From the NCBI GenBank assembly GCA_030606335.1, contig JAUWGP010000024.1, positions 1 to 39,406 of the forward strand: 39,406 bases of DNA, in the 5' to 3' direction. The notes below the pieces were generated by a model. It was not told the DNA's origin, made no database searches, and saw only the letters and a list, made by a program, of their open reading frames with translations. Below, in pieces: positions 1 to 9,000 of this stretch. Made by a program: the position numbers and the translations under genes. The DNA comes from Caldifarciminota bacterium (GTDB lineage Bacteria > Hydrothermota > UBA3073). Every line of letters starts with the position of its first letter. Position 1 is the stretch's first letter.

Positions 1-141
1 GTTGATAGAATAGAGGTTCAAGTTCTGTTGAATTCTTATTACTTGCATAGGTATATCAGATAGAAATGATCTAAAATGGACAATCACACCTGTCTTTATG
101 ACAATGTATTCGATTGTAATTGTATGACAGACTCATTTTTC

Positions 142-337
142 GTCATTGCGAATCCGTAAGGATGAAGCAATCTCATTTTATGGTATTATACAACTTATGA
201 GATTGCCACGTTCACTTCGTTCACTCGCAATGACAAACTCTACTTACGTCATTGCGAGCCATAGGCGAAGCAATCGCATTTTACTGAATTGTACCAAATA
301 TGAGATTGCCACGTTCACTTCGTTCACTCGCAATGAC
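142..337. repeat. Two palindromic intergenic repeats with GTCATTGCGAG ends
   Basis: Two adjacent copies (142-234 and 248-337) of an element of about 90 bp. Each starts GTCATTGCGA and ends CTCGCAATGAC, so the ends are inverted repeats. The left half carries GAAGCAATC and the right half GAGATTGCCACG, also mutually complementary in part. Related copies or half copies occur at 16777-16812, 22663-22877 and 29179-29486. The family behaves like a REP or MITE-type non-coding repeat: it has no ORF of its own and lies only between genes. Confidence 0.85.
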
Positions 338-354
338 AATCTCTTATCTTGTCG

Positions 355-618
355 TTAAAAGTCCTGATGACTATCAGAGCTAAGTAATCTCGTATTTGTG
401 AGGAGGATATATAACAAGTCTTCCTGACTGCAGCTAGGCAAGTAAGCCTTGCGATTAGATGAGAAATGTGTTGGTTTCTAAATACAAAGAGCGTTATTCA
501 TAAGCCCTAACATCTCTTGAATATCATTTGGGTCAACTAAATTGGATAAGAACCAACTTTATTAATACAAATGGCAAAACTGAGTGTGGGTTTTGCATTT
601 GTGAGTTTATAAGTAGAA
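355..618 (-). ncRNA. Candidate structured non-coding RNA
   Basis: A consensus minus-strand promoter (625-653) fires into this stretch, which has no minus-strand gene. Read on the - strand, the predicted transcript begins with a 13-bp stem with one bulge (567-602, loop of about 9 nt). A long-range 7-bp helix, GTTGGTT with AACCAAC (551-557 with 470-476), encloses an inner hairpin (485-519). Next comes a 5-bp GCAAG/CTTGC hairpin (438-452). A weak hairpin (364-377), followed within 3 nt by TTTT, could be the terminator. I do not recognise 6S, tmRNA, RNase P or a riboswitch class in it. The start and end are estimates. The promoter is seen directly; the RNA itself is inferred. Confidence 0.4.
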
Positions 619-624
619 TTATTT

Positions 625-653
625 ATTATAGCATAACTTTCTAAGAATGTCAA
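625..653 (-). promoter_or_regulatory. Consensus sigma-70-type promoter, minus strand
   Basis: On the - strand the -35 box is TTGACA (653-648), the spacer is 17 nt, and the -10 box is TATAAT (630-625) with an extended TGc just upstream. Both hexamers match consensus exactly. It points away from the gene at 762 and into the non-coding stretch that ends at the repeat elements. It is back to back with the plus-strand promoter at 686-714. Confidence 0.75.
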
Positions 654-685
654 GATTTTTAGGATAGAAGAACAAATCTTTTTTC

Positions 686-714
686 TTGACTTCTATTAAA
701 TTATATGCTATAAT
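686..714 (+). promoter_or_regulatory. Sigma-70-type promoter upstream of the 762 gene
   Basis: TTGACT (686-691), a 17-nt spacer and TATAAT (709-714), with an extended -10 TGc at 706-708. The predicted start near 721 gives a leader of about 40 nt before the ATG at 762, which is preceded by AAGGAGG (751-757). It probably drives the 762-5435 gene group. Confidence 0.8.
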
Positions 715-761
715 TATACCTGTCTAATCACTCTTGTTATCCTAAGTTCTAAGGAGGCTGA

Positions 762-1385
762 ATGAATGTATTTATTATGATATCCCTCATCGTTTCATTA
801 CTCTGGAGTGAAGGAGAAGAAAGAACTACAAAAAAGGCAGTTATGTTCTCTATTGTCCTTCCAGGACTTGGCGAACTGTATATGGGAGAGAAGGATGATG
901 CAATAAGAGCATTTATACTTGAAAGTGGTGTAATTCTCTCATATATAGGATTTAACAAATATGCAAGCATTTTAAAAGACGATTATATCTTGTATTCCCA
1001 CCATAACGCAGGAGTTATGATGGGAATGGATGAAGATTATTATAATAAAGTTGAATGGTATTCATCAAGAGAATCCTATAATACCTATCTAAGGGAAGAG
1101 GCTAGACGATTCTTCCCTAACAACAGAGAGAAACAATTAGAATACATTGAAGAAAATGAAATACCACCAGAACTTGACTGGGAATGGGAAGAAAATAAAT
1201 GGCAAAAATACAGAGAATTGAGAAAAGGAGAGCGAAGGGCTTATTCAAACGCATCCTACTGCATGGCTGCAGGTATTGTAAATCGCATTATATCTGCTAT
1301 CATATCTGCCAGACTTGGTAGAAATAAAAATATCAGTCTTTACATTGAACCCAGCATGGGTATTAGATTATCTTATAGATTCTAA
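762..1385 (+). CDS. Small membrane protein, DUF5683-like
   Basis: 207 aa. The start is fixed by AAGGAGG 4 nt upstream of the ATG. An N-terminal hydrophobic stretch (about residues 4-14) looks like a signal peptide or anchor. It is followed by S-x-x-L-P-G-x-G-x-x-Y-M-G at about 30-42, typical of DUF5683-type proteins, whose members carry this S-x-x-x-P-G-x-G-x-x-Y motif and a few membrane helices. The middle is very acidic and rich in Glu, Tyr and Trp. A second weakly hydrophobic segment lies near 165-180, and the C-terminus ends in alternating aromatic residues with a final Phe, as in outer-membrane proteins. It lies upstream of an outer-membrane fusion protein and may share its transcript. 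Function unknown; the family call is from motif memory only. Confidence 0.6.
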   Translation: MNVFIMISLIVSLLWSEGEERTTKKAVMFSIVLPGLGELYMGEKDDAIRAFILESGVILSYIGFNKYASILKDDYILYSHHNAGVMMGMDEDYYNKVEWYSSRESYNTYLREEARRFFPNNREKQLEYIEENEIPPELDWEWEENKWQKYRELRKGERRAYSNASYCMAAGIVNRIISAIISARLGRNKNISLYIEPSMGIRLSYRF

Positions 1386-1497
1386 TTTTTCCATTTAAGA
1401 ACTATCCAAAAAAATATATCCTATAAAATAACACCACATATCATATAAAACAACATTATCCAGATTATTTTTTTGATTTGATAATAAGATACTCTAT

Positions 1498-4287
1498 ATG
1501 AAAATACAAAGGTTTTTATACATAATACTCATCCCAATTGCCATCAATGCCGCATACTTCGGGAAAAACAAGGTTCAATACAGCCAGTTTGATTGGAAGG
1601 TCCACCCTACTCCCCATTTCGAGATCTTCTTTTACGAGGGTGAGGAAGAACTTGTACAATTTGCATCTATAGTCCTCGAAACTGAGCTGGAACGACTTAC
1701 TTCAATACTTGGTAAACCACCAAGCACCAAAGTTCCTGTAATAATATATGCTAATCATAGCGATTTCGAACAGACAAACGTAATTCTCAATTTGATAGAT
1801 GAAGGTGTAGGTGGTTTTACTGAGTTATATAGAAATCGAATTGTTATTCCCTTTAATGGCTCATACGAAGATTTTAGACACGTACTCACACACGAGCTGA
1901 TGCATGTCATACAATCATCTTCTCTCAAAAGTGGAAGAACAACCATTCTTCCACGGGATGCATTGTTTCGAATTCCCCTCTGGTTTATAGAGGGTATGAG
2001 TGAATATATATCCCTGAGAGAAAACCCTGAAACAGACGTTATAATAAGAGACCTGATATACTACAATAAACTTGTACCTATCGATGAATTATGGAAGATA
2101 GAAGGAAGTTACATTATGTACAAAGAAGGACAGTCAATACTCAAATACATAGCAGACAAATACGGTGAAAAGAAAATAGGTGAGATATATCATAAGATCA
2201 GCTTTGTTGGTGGATTTGATGCAGCACTAAGACAGGCAGTAGGTATAGATGAAAAAACACTGGACAGAGACTGGCAAATGTGGCTAAGTAAATGGGCGTG
2301 GAGTGATGTAGAAAATACTGTTGACATTACTGGAGAGGCAAGACGTCTAACCAGGAGAGATGGTACTTATACATTTAACATAGCTCCTGCAATCTCTCCT
2401 GATGGAGGTAATTTTGTATTTTTATCTGATAGGGACCAATATGGTAGTATATATCTTGCTTCAGCTATAACGGGTAAGTTAAAAGGAAGACTCATACAGA
2501 GTGGAAAATCAAGAATCTTTGAAACTCTCTATATTATGGAGGGAAGCATATCATGGTCCCCTGATGGCGAATATATTGCTTTTGTTTCAAGGATTGAAGA
2601 TAGGGATGTAATTTATATCATGAATCCTTATACGAAAAAAATTGTAAATAAACTGACTCCCCCACCACATGCTATATCATCACCATCTTTTTCAAAAGAT
2701 GGCGAGAGTATAGTATTTAGAGGAATCGCCTGTGGAAGAGCAGATATATATATAATCGACATAGAATCTGGAAGAACAAAACAATTAACAGATGACATAT
2801 ATGATGACAGAACACCAAGTTTTTCTGGTAATCACATATTCTTCGCATCAGATAGACCTGATTCTTCGGAAACATGGAAATATGGAGAATACGGCATATA
2901 CTCTATCAATAGAAATGGTATGGAATTAACTAAAATTATTAAAAGAAAAAGCAGGGAGACAAAATTACCAATAGCATATGATGATACACTTATCCTTTAT
3001 CTCGCCAACTACCCTGGTAGAACAGACATATATTCTTATAACACATCAAGAGCTGAGGAAAAACAACTCACAAGAGTTATGGGTAGTATAGAATCATTCA
3101 GCATTTCTGACAACGGAAGGATACTATTTTCTCTTTATACTGAGCTTGGATGGGATATATTCAGTATGGAGTTCCCATATATAGGATTCACTCCATCTAA
3201 ATATAATTGGTATGATATTCCTTTTGTATCAGTTAGTAATCTGGATGAACCTGTCGAAAGAACTGATGTTGGGCTCCGATTATCACCCGATTTTGCTGGA
3301 GGACTAATTTCCGTATCTAACAACGACTTTTATGCACAGGCATATATCTCAGTATCCGATATACTTGGAAGTCATAGATTTTATCTAATTACAGACTACC
3401 CAGGCAATTTACTTGAATCTAACCTCAATTTTGCCTACTGGTATCTTGCAAAAAGACTAAATTTCGGTTTCACTTTATTCAAGGAACAATATCCAAGTCT
3501 GATCTGGTATGATGAATTGATGAACGAAAAATTTACAGGTGCAGGAATCGCCATTGAATACCCGCTTGACAAGTTCAGAAGAATTGAAAGTGATATCTAT
3601 TTCTATTCTATACAGAGAATATTTTACCAGTGGGATTATATACATGATGAATGGCTTGCATATAAAGATACCACAAATTACGTTTGTCCCATCTCTTTAT
3701 CCTATGTGTTTGATAATACTCTATGGGGTTACACTGGTCCTGTAAATGGCACCAGAATGCAGTTCAGCATTGCACGCACAATACCCTTTACAAGATCATT
3801 TCTCACATATACATATTTCGGTACTGATATTAGAAAATACTTCAGGTTTTACCCTGGTTATTACTTTGCATCAAGATTGTTTGCTGAAACCATTGATAGT
3901 AAGGACTTCGCTAGATTAAGAATAGGAGGTTCTGGCAGTATTAGAGGATATGATTATCTTGAATTTGCTGGATATGATATTGGAGGAATAAATCTGGAAT
4001 TCAGGTTTCCCTTCATAAAAAATTTGAGTATTGGATTTCCGCTGCCAATAGAACTATACGGCATAAGAGGCGCCTTATTTCTTGATGCAGGATACGCAAC
4101 CGATGACATAAGGAACATCAGGGTATTCAGAGATGGGAGATTAGAAGATATAAAGATGGGTTTTGGTGCAGGTATTAGGTTTAGATTTCCGTATTTTGTT
4201 TTATTATTGGACATGGCTAAACAGACTGATCTTAAAGACGTTTCAAGAAATTGGTATTATCATGTTACTCTTGGAAGTGAATTTTGA
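1498..4287 (+). CDS. Peptidase MA / TolB-like propeller / Omp85-type barrel fusion
   Basis: 929 aa with an N-terminal signal peptide (about 1-19). Residues 30-270 are a peptidase MA-like gluzincin domain: H132-E-L-M-H136 supplies two zinc ligands and the catalytic Glu, and W162-F-I-E-G supplies the third ligand (E165). Residues about 280-570 contain several TolB/WD40-like blades, with repeated S-P-D-G and F-x-S-D-R motifs. The last 330 residues look like a beta-barrel, and the G-S-G-S-I-R-G-Y motif near residue 815 is typical of Omp85/BamA/TamA surface-antigen barrels. No POTRA domain is evident, so assembly-factor activity is not implied. The protein probably sits in the outer membrane with protease and propeller outside the barrel. 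The next gene overlaps its stop codon if the TTG start is used. No strong SD is seen at this ATG. Confidence 0.8.
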   Translation: MKIQRFLYIILIPIAINAAYFGKNKVQYSQFDWKVHPTPHFEIFFYEGEEELVQFASIVLETELERLTSILGKPPSTKVPVIIYANHSDFEQTNVILNLIDEGVGGFTELYRNRIVIPFNGSYEDFRHVLTHELMHVIQSSSLKSGRTTILPRDALFRIPLWFIEGMSEYISLRENPETDVIIRDLIYYNKLVPIDELWKIEGSYIMYKEGQSILKYIADKYGEKKIGEIYHKISFVGGFDAALRQAVGIDEKTLDRDWQMWLSKWAWSDVENTVDITGEARRLTRRDGTYTFNIAPAISPDGGNFVFLSDRDQYGSIYLASAITGKLKGRLIQSGKSRIFETLYIMEGSISWSPDGEYIAFVSRIEDRDVIYIMNPYTKKIVNKLTPPPHAISSPSFSKDGESIVFRGIACGRADIYIIDIESGRTKQLTDDIYDDRTPSFSGNHIFFASDRPDSSETWKYGEYGIYSINRNGMELTKIIKRKSRETKLPIAYDDTLILYLANYPGRTDIYSYNTSRAEEKQLTRVMGSIESFSISDNGRILFSLYTELGWDIFSMEFPYIGFTPSKYNWYDIPFVSVSNLDEPVERTDVGLRLSPDFAGGLISVSNNDFYAQAYISVSDILGSHRFYLITDYPGNLLESNLNFAYWYLAKRLNFGFTLFKEQYPSLIWYDELMNEKFTGAGIAIEYPLDKFRRIESDIYFYSIQRIFYQWDYIHDEWLAYKDTTNYVCPISLSYVFDNTLWGYTGPVNGTRMQFSIARTIPFTRSFLTYTYFGTDIRKYFRFYPGYYFASRLFAETIDSKDFARLRIGGSGSIRGYDYLEFAGYDIGGINLEFRFPFIKNLSIGFPLPIELYGIRGALFLDAGYATDDIRNIRVFRDGRLEDIKMGFGAGIRFRFPYFVLLLDMAKQTDLKDVSRNWYYHVTLGSEF

Positions 4288-4298
4288 TCTTGTCTTTC

Positions 4299-5435
4299 AT
4301 GCAAAGACATAAATATTTTTTAAGCATATATAAGTATATAGTCCTACTAATTATAATCTTCGGGTGTACATCATATTATCCTGCAAAGGAAATTGAACCC
4401 CCAGATACAGACGAAATAAAAAAAATCCTTGAAGAAGCTGTAAATACAAGCTTCAAGATAGAAATAGAACTATCTCGCTCTGATATTATAACCTTCATTT
4501 ATGGAGAATATGATAAAAGAGGACGGATACGGTTAAGATACAAATGGCAAATTGACGGTGATAAAATAGAAAAAGATTGTCTCATTTTAGATAAACAGAC
4601 CTTAGTAAAAGAGGATGGCGAATGGAAAGAAACTCCTGATAGTGAAAGATTACCTCATGAATTAGTCTTTACAGTGATATCCTTCGGTGACTTCATTTAC
4701 AAGGGTAAGAAAAAGGGGAACTTCACATATGAATTTACTCCAAATCTATTGTTCCTCTCTCCTTTCATCGAAAACGGAGAGGCACAGATAAACCTGGATA
4801 GTCAAACCTTTCAACCATTAGATGTTATAGCAAAAGGCAATGGTGTATATTTCAATGCCAGGTTTTCATGTTTTGGGGAAGAGATAAAGATAGAACATCC
4901 ACTCTCTAAGGTTTATCACACTCAGATCTCCCCTATCCCTAATGACAGAGACCTGTCTATAATAAAAATGAGAATAATAACCATTGGAGCAGATGATTGC
5001 TGGTTTAAAAATGATAGGTTATATATAAAAATACCATATACAGATGAAGGAATTATTAAGAGATTATTAAAAAGAGGAATAATACATATCCATACAGCAA
5101 GCTATCCAGAGGAAACACTTGAGATAGTAGAAGAAAAATACGGGGACAGACTCGTATTCCTGGACCTAAATCCAATTCTAATAGACAGTATATTATATGA
5201 AGGAACAGCAGAAGATGTCTTTTATACGAGTGGGATAAAGGATAAAGAAATATTAATAAGATTCATAGATAATATAATATCCCTTATCCCCATTCTTGTG
5301 ATGATTGATAACAAAGGTGTCTGCCTATATCAAAAGTTTCTCGGAAGAGATATGGAGATTGATGGTGATATTGTTGATTATTCAATTCTTAAATTTGGGT
5401 CACTTTCAAGAGATTATCAATTGATTGAAGATTGA
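4299..5435 (+). CDS. Lipoprotein with SecD P1-head-like C-terminal domain
   Basis: Residue 1 here is the ATG at 4299; an in-frame TTG at 4284 overlaps the previous stop and would add 5 residues. The N-terminus has basic residues, a hydrophobic core and I-F-G-C, a plausible lipobox with Cys near residue 23. Residues about 40-210 resemble LolA/LolB-type lipoprotein folds (beta-rich, one ending I-E-H-P). The C-terminal part (about 220-378) resembles the head of the SecD periplasmic P1 domain: I-L-V-M-I-D-N near the end, then I-x-G-D-I, then L-K-F-G-S-L and a closing I-E-D, which parallels SecD's I-V-L-D-G, I-x-G-x-F and L-x-x-G-A-L-P. There are no SecD membrane helices. It directly follows the Omp85-type fusion and may work with it in the envelope. 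The domain call is by eye. Confidence 0.6.
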   Translation: MQRHKYFLSIYKYIVLLIIIFGCTSYYPAKEIEPPDTDEIKKILEEAVNTSFKIEIELSRSDIITFIYGEYDKRGRIRLRYKWQIDGDKIEKDCLILDKQTLVKEDGEWKETPDSERLPHELVFTVISFGDFIYKGKKKGNFTYEFTPNLLFLSPFIENGEAQINLDSQTFQPLDVIAKGNGVYFNARFSCFGEEIKIEHPLSKVYHTQISPIPNDRDLSIIKMRIITIGADDCWFKNDRLYIKIPYTDEGIIKRLLKRGIIHIHTASYPEETLEIVEEKYGDRLVFLDLNPILIDSILYEGTAEDVFYTSGIKDKEILIRFIDNIISLIPILVMIDNKGVCLYQKFLGRDMEIDGDIVDYSILKFGSLSRDYQLIED

Positions 5436-5474
5436 TTATAATGTTATTTCATATAGATGAATATAGATACTGTG

Positions 5475-5586
5475 AAAAATAATATGAAAGAATATGAAAC
5501 CGAAAATGTACGGGTTCGATTTATCGAACCCGTAAAAGAAACGGATTGGATACCAGTCTTACGTCGGGCAGGAATCCGACCCCTAC
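5475..5586 (+). repeat. Dispersed repeat B, copy 1
   Basis: About 110 bp that recurs in reverse complement at 32760-32859. Both copies share an AATAATATGAAAG start, a central inverted repeat, GTAAAAGAAACGG, and a GTCGGGYAGGAATMCGACCCC-like end. The centre is a perfect 11-bp inverted repeat (ACGGGTTCGAT, TT, ATCGAACCCGT) at 5510-5533. A 65-codon open frame across it (5457-5654) is regarded as non-coding. Confidence 0.8.
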
Positions 5587-5641
5587 AAGAATCAGGGGAA
5601 GTCAAGCAAAAAATTGTCAATTACTTTAAAAACTATAGGTT

Positions 5642-5659
5642 ATTCGTTAGCTAACGAAT
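5642..5659. repeat. Perfect 18-bp palindrome ATTCGTTAGCTAACGAAT
   Basis: A perfect palindrome with no loop. Its core CGTTAGCTAACG recurs as the 14-bp palindrome CCGTTAGCTAACGG at 23720-23733, also between genes. It could be an operator or part of a repeat; nothing in the sequence decides which. Confidence 0.5.
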
Positions 5660-5680
5660 TACGATAAATTAGTTAAGATA

Positions 5681-5717
5681 TTTTGCACACTACCGTCTAT
5701 AGACTAGGGAGGTATCT
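5681..5717 (+). promoter_or_regulatory. Leader motif shared with apt
   Basis: TTTTGCACACTACCG at 5681-5695 lies exactly 22 nt upstream of the ATG at 5718. TTTTGCATACTACCG lies exactly 22 nt upstream of the apt ATG on the - strand (15016-15002). One of 15 positions differs, and the following 22 nt also align around the SD (AGGGAGG at 5706-5712). Function unknown; it may be a promoter or operator of a type I do not recognise. Confidence 0.5.
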
Positions 5718-5894
5718 ATGATAAACGATAAACTACTCGATATATTAGCATGTCCGAAATGTAAAGGTGAACTTGAGTATAAACCAAATGAAGATAAACT
5801 CATATGCCACAATTGTAAACTTGCCTATAGAATAGAAGATGATATTCCAATTATGCTTATAGAGGAGGCTGAAAACATAGAATACACTGAATAG
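5718..5894 (+). CDS. Trm112-like zinc-ribbon protein
   Basis: 58 aa, with AGGGAGG 5 nt before the ATG. The protein opens M-I-N-D-K-L-L-D-I-L-A-C-P-K-C (Cys12 and Cys15) and continues with C-H-N-C (Cys30 and Cys33), then A-Y-R-I-x-D-D-I-P-I-M-L. This is the pattern of bacterial Trm112/YcaR (UPF0434)-type small zinc-ribbon proteins, and the length matches the family. Relatives are known as activators of methyltransferases (yeast Trm112) or are found next to lipid A or other envelope genes; the partner here is unknown. It stands alone between a repeat-bearing region and the promoter of the C25 peptidase gene. Its leader shares a motif with apt. Confidence 0.85.
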   Translation: MINDKLLDILACPKCKGELEYKPNEDKLICHNCKLAYRIEDDIPIMLIEEAENIEYTE

Positions 5895-5930
5895 CTGTAC
5901 ACTATAAAAGGAACATTATAAAATTTTTTC

Positions 5931-5959
5931 TTGACATATACATAACATTGTGGTATAAT
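5931..5959 (+). promoter_or_regulatory. Consensus sigma-70-type promoter for the C25 peptidase gene
   Basis: TTGACA (5931-5936), a 17-nt spacer and TATAAT (5954-5959), with TGg extending the -10 box. Both hexamers are exact consensus. The predicted start near 5966 leaves a leader of about 75 nt before the ATG at 6041. Confidence 0.8.
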
Positions 5960-6040
5960 ACTGAAAAATTTCATTAATAAACTAAGTACGTTGGAAATTC
6001 AAATAAAGATTTATCTAATTTCTTTATGCTACTGTAACAT

Positions 6041-9000
6041 ATGTCTTCTTTCCTTCTTTTATTCCTGATACTTATAACCCCTGGTTTAAGCATTTTAGAC
6101 TCGGATGAGACCGGTTTAACTATTTTATACTCCCCTACTACAATTACATTTGGTGATTATGTTCATGTAGAAGGTGCTGCCTACCCGGATGAGAGTGGTG
6201 TACCCTGTATTCCAGAGATATATGTATATATTGCCATACCCCCCGGTTGTGAGGTAAAGTTTGATGTTAGAGAGTCGACTTTAAAAGAGACGAGAATGAT
6301 GGATATAGCTCCTGTTCCAGAGGTGCACGAATGGGGTTATGAATATAAAAGGAATCCATCCATATACGAGAAGGATATTCTATATCCACCTGAAATCGTG
6401 AGTATAAAAGAACGAGGCTTTATAAGAAGTCAAGAATTTATCTTGCTCAAGCTACAACCTGTAAGGTATAACCCTAAAAAGGGAATGGTCAAAACATATG
6501 AACAGTTAATAATCAATGTGCGTTTTATTGGAGGAAAACCTGGACAGATTTTAGAGGAACCCCTTTTTGAACACATCTTTAGAGAATTCTTTATTAATTA
6601 TGAAAACTCTAAAAACTGGCGGAAAAAACCTGAAAGAAAAATGGGTAAATACAATAATAATACCTGGTTAAAAATAGAGCTTGATAAGGTAGGAATATAT
6701 AAAATAAACTACGATGATTTACGTAAAGCAGGTTTAGACCCGGATTTTATAAATCCTTTAAGTTTTAGACTCTTTACTCAGGGTGGGAGTATGGAAATAC
6801 CTACCGATGATACACTTAAGGAAGTCCCAATATATATTAAGGACGATGACATATATTTTTATGCTACTTCAACGGATGGATATGGTAAAAACGGTATCTC
6901 CTATGCATCACCCAGTGATACTGTCTATCTCTTTCCTAATATATTCACAGATATAAATGTCTACTGGCTTACCTATGGAGGTTTAGGCAGAAGAGACAGT
7001 ATCAGCGGCAACCTTGGTGCAGCTATCCCATTCATACCACAGGATTTTAAGGACACAATTCATTTCGAGGAAGATTACCTATGTCCTGCAAAATCTGGAA
7101 GAGGTTGGGCATGGTTTGAACTTAAAAGAACAATATTATCACCTACTTCATATAATCTCTCTTTCGAACTTCCAAAACTTGAAGGAAGTACAGCCGATGG
7201 AAGATTCGGAATATATGGCTACACCAAGGATAGGAATGGGTTTAATATGTACCACGACGTAAAACTATATATCAATGGAGAAGAAATTATAGAGGATACG
7301 TGGCGTGGTGGTCACAGTCTAAACCCTTATTTAATCTTGACTGAAGTTTCAAACCTTAATGAAGGGCAGAATGAGCTGATGGTTGAACTCTGGCCCGGTC
7401 CTGATGCAGACACCCTTGATTGGATATACTTTGACAATTTTGAACTAATACCCACATTAACCTATGAACAGTATAATGGCATGTTACACTTTCAGGCAGA
7501 TGAGGGTGATACTATAGAGTTTCATCTAAATGGTTTTGATAAGACACCAATCATATTCAATATCGATGATGAACTATTACCAATAAGAATTACTGATATA
7601 ACATATCAAGATGGAGAGGTAATATTTCAATCCACCAGCAAAGGTCCATACTATGCTGCAACCACATTCAAATCACCCAAATCCTTAACCATTAAAGATC
7701 CCTTCAATCTTATAAATATAGATACCCAGAACTTTGATTATATAATTATCACTAAAGATGATTTCAAATATATAGCCCAAGAACTTGCAAGATACAGGGA
7801 AGAGAAAGACAGTATCACTACCAAAGTTGTTCTCATCGATAATATCTACGATAATTTTTCATTCGGTCTAAAAAATCCCTATGGTATTAGAAACTTCCTG
7901 AAATTTGCCTACGAAAACTGGAATACATATTATATACTTCTACTTGGCTCTGGAACCTATGACTATCGTTCAGAAATTGAGAAAAATATAATACCTCCCT
8001 GGGAAGAGGGATACCGTTTAGGAGAATTTGGTCTCTCACCTCATGAAAATCCCTGCTATGACAACTGGTTTGCTATGGTCAGTGGAGATGACAATATGCC
8101 TGATATGGTCATTTCAAGGATTACTGCCGAATCAAGAGATGACTCAAGGCAGGCAGTAGAGAAAATACTGGATTATGAAGCTTCATTTGGTCCCTGGCGC
8201 AGCAGGATACTACTTTCAGCAGATGACGAGTATGGGGCAAAAAAACAGGGAGAACAAACTCACACAGAACATTGTGAATATCTTTCCTCCATTACCCCAT
8301 CCTCTTATAATATATTCAAGCTATATCTTATCAATTATCCTCCTGATGAACAGGGTACAAAAGGAAATATAGACATGATCAAGAATCTGAATAAAGGTAT
8401 ATATTATGGAGTTTTTATGGGACATGGAAATTACAAACAGTTAGCTCATGAAAATATCTGGACTTCTCCTAAAGACGTATATGCACTTTCAAACAATGAA
8501 AAATATTCAATATTCTTTTACGGCTCATGCGGGGTAGGAGCCTTTGACCGTCCTTACACAAGATGTACAGCAGACCTTATGCAAATCGTAGACGAACGAG
8601 GTTCTATTGCTACTATCGCAGCCACTCGTTCAACTTATCCTGCAGATAATACATCAATGAGTACACCACTTTACAATCATATTGTTGTGGCTCCTGAAAA
8701 GAGTGTTGGAGAGGCATTTTTTCTTTCTTTTTCTACTGGCAACCCAAAGAAATACATATTATTTGGTGAACCTCTAACCAATATATCCCGATATAGAAAT
8801 AGCCAAATTCATACCTCGACTGACAGCCTATTGGGAGGTATGCATTTAGAGGTTACTGGTGAATCTGAGGATATTGACACAGGATATGTCTATATTACTT
8901 TATACGATGCCGAGAATAGGTGGATATACAATTGGAGTACTCATCAGAGAAGGATATGGGATGGTCCACCAGCAACAAATGAGATTGAGTACACCGAATT

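Noticed and set aside
146-358. 70-codon open frame on the + strand
   Set aside because: It lies wholly over two palindromic repeat copies; the peptide reflects the repeat sequence and has no SD or homologue I recognise.
5510-5533. GGGTTCGAT resembling a tRNA T-arm
   Set aside because: The stem is 11 bp with a 2-nt loop, and no acceptor, D or anticodon arm fits around it; it is the centre of a repeat.
5457-5654. 65-codon open frame on the + strand
   Set aside because: It spans dispersed repeat B, whose second copy lies in non-coding DNA and is not kept in frame.
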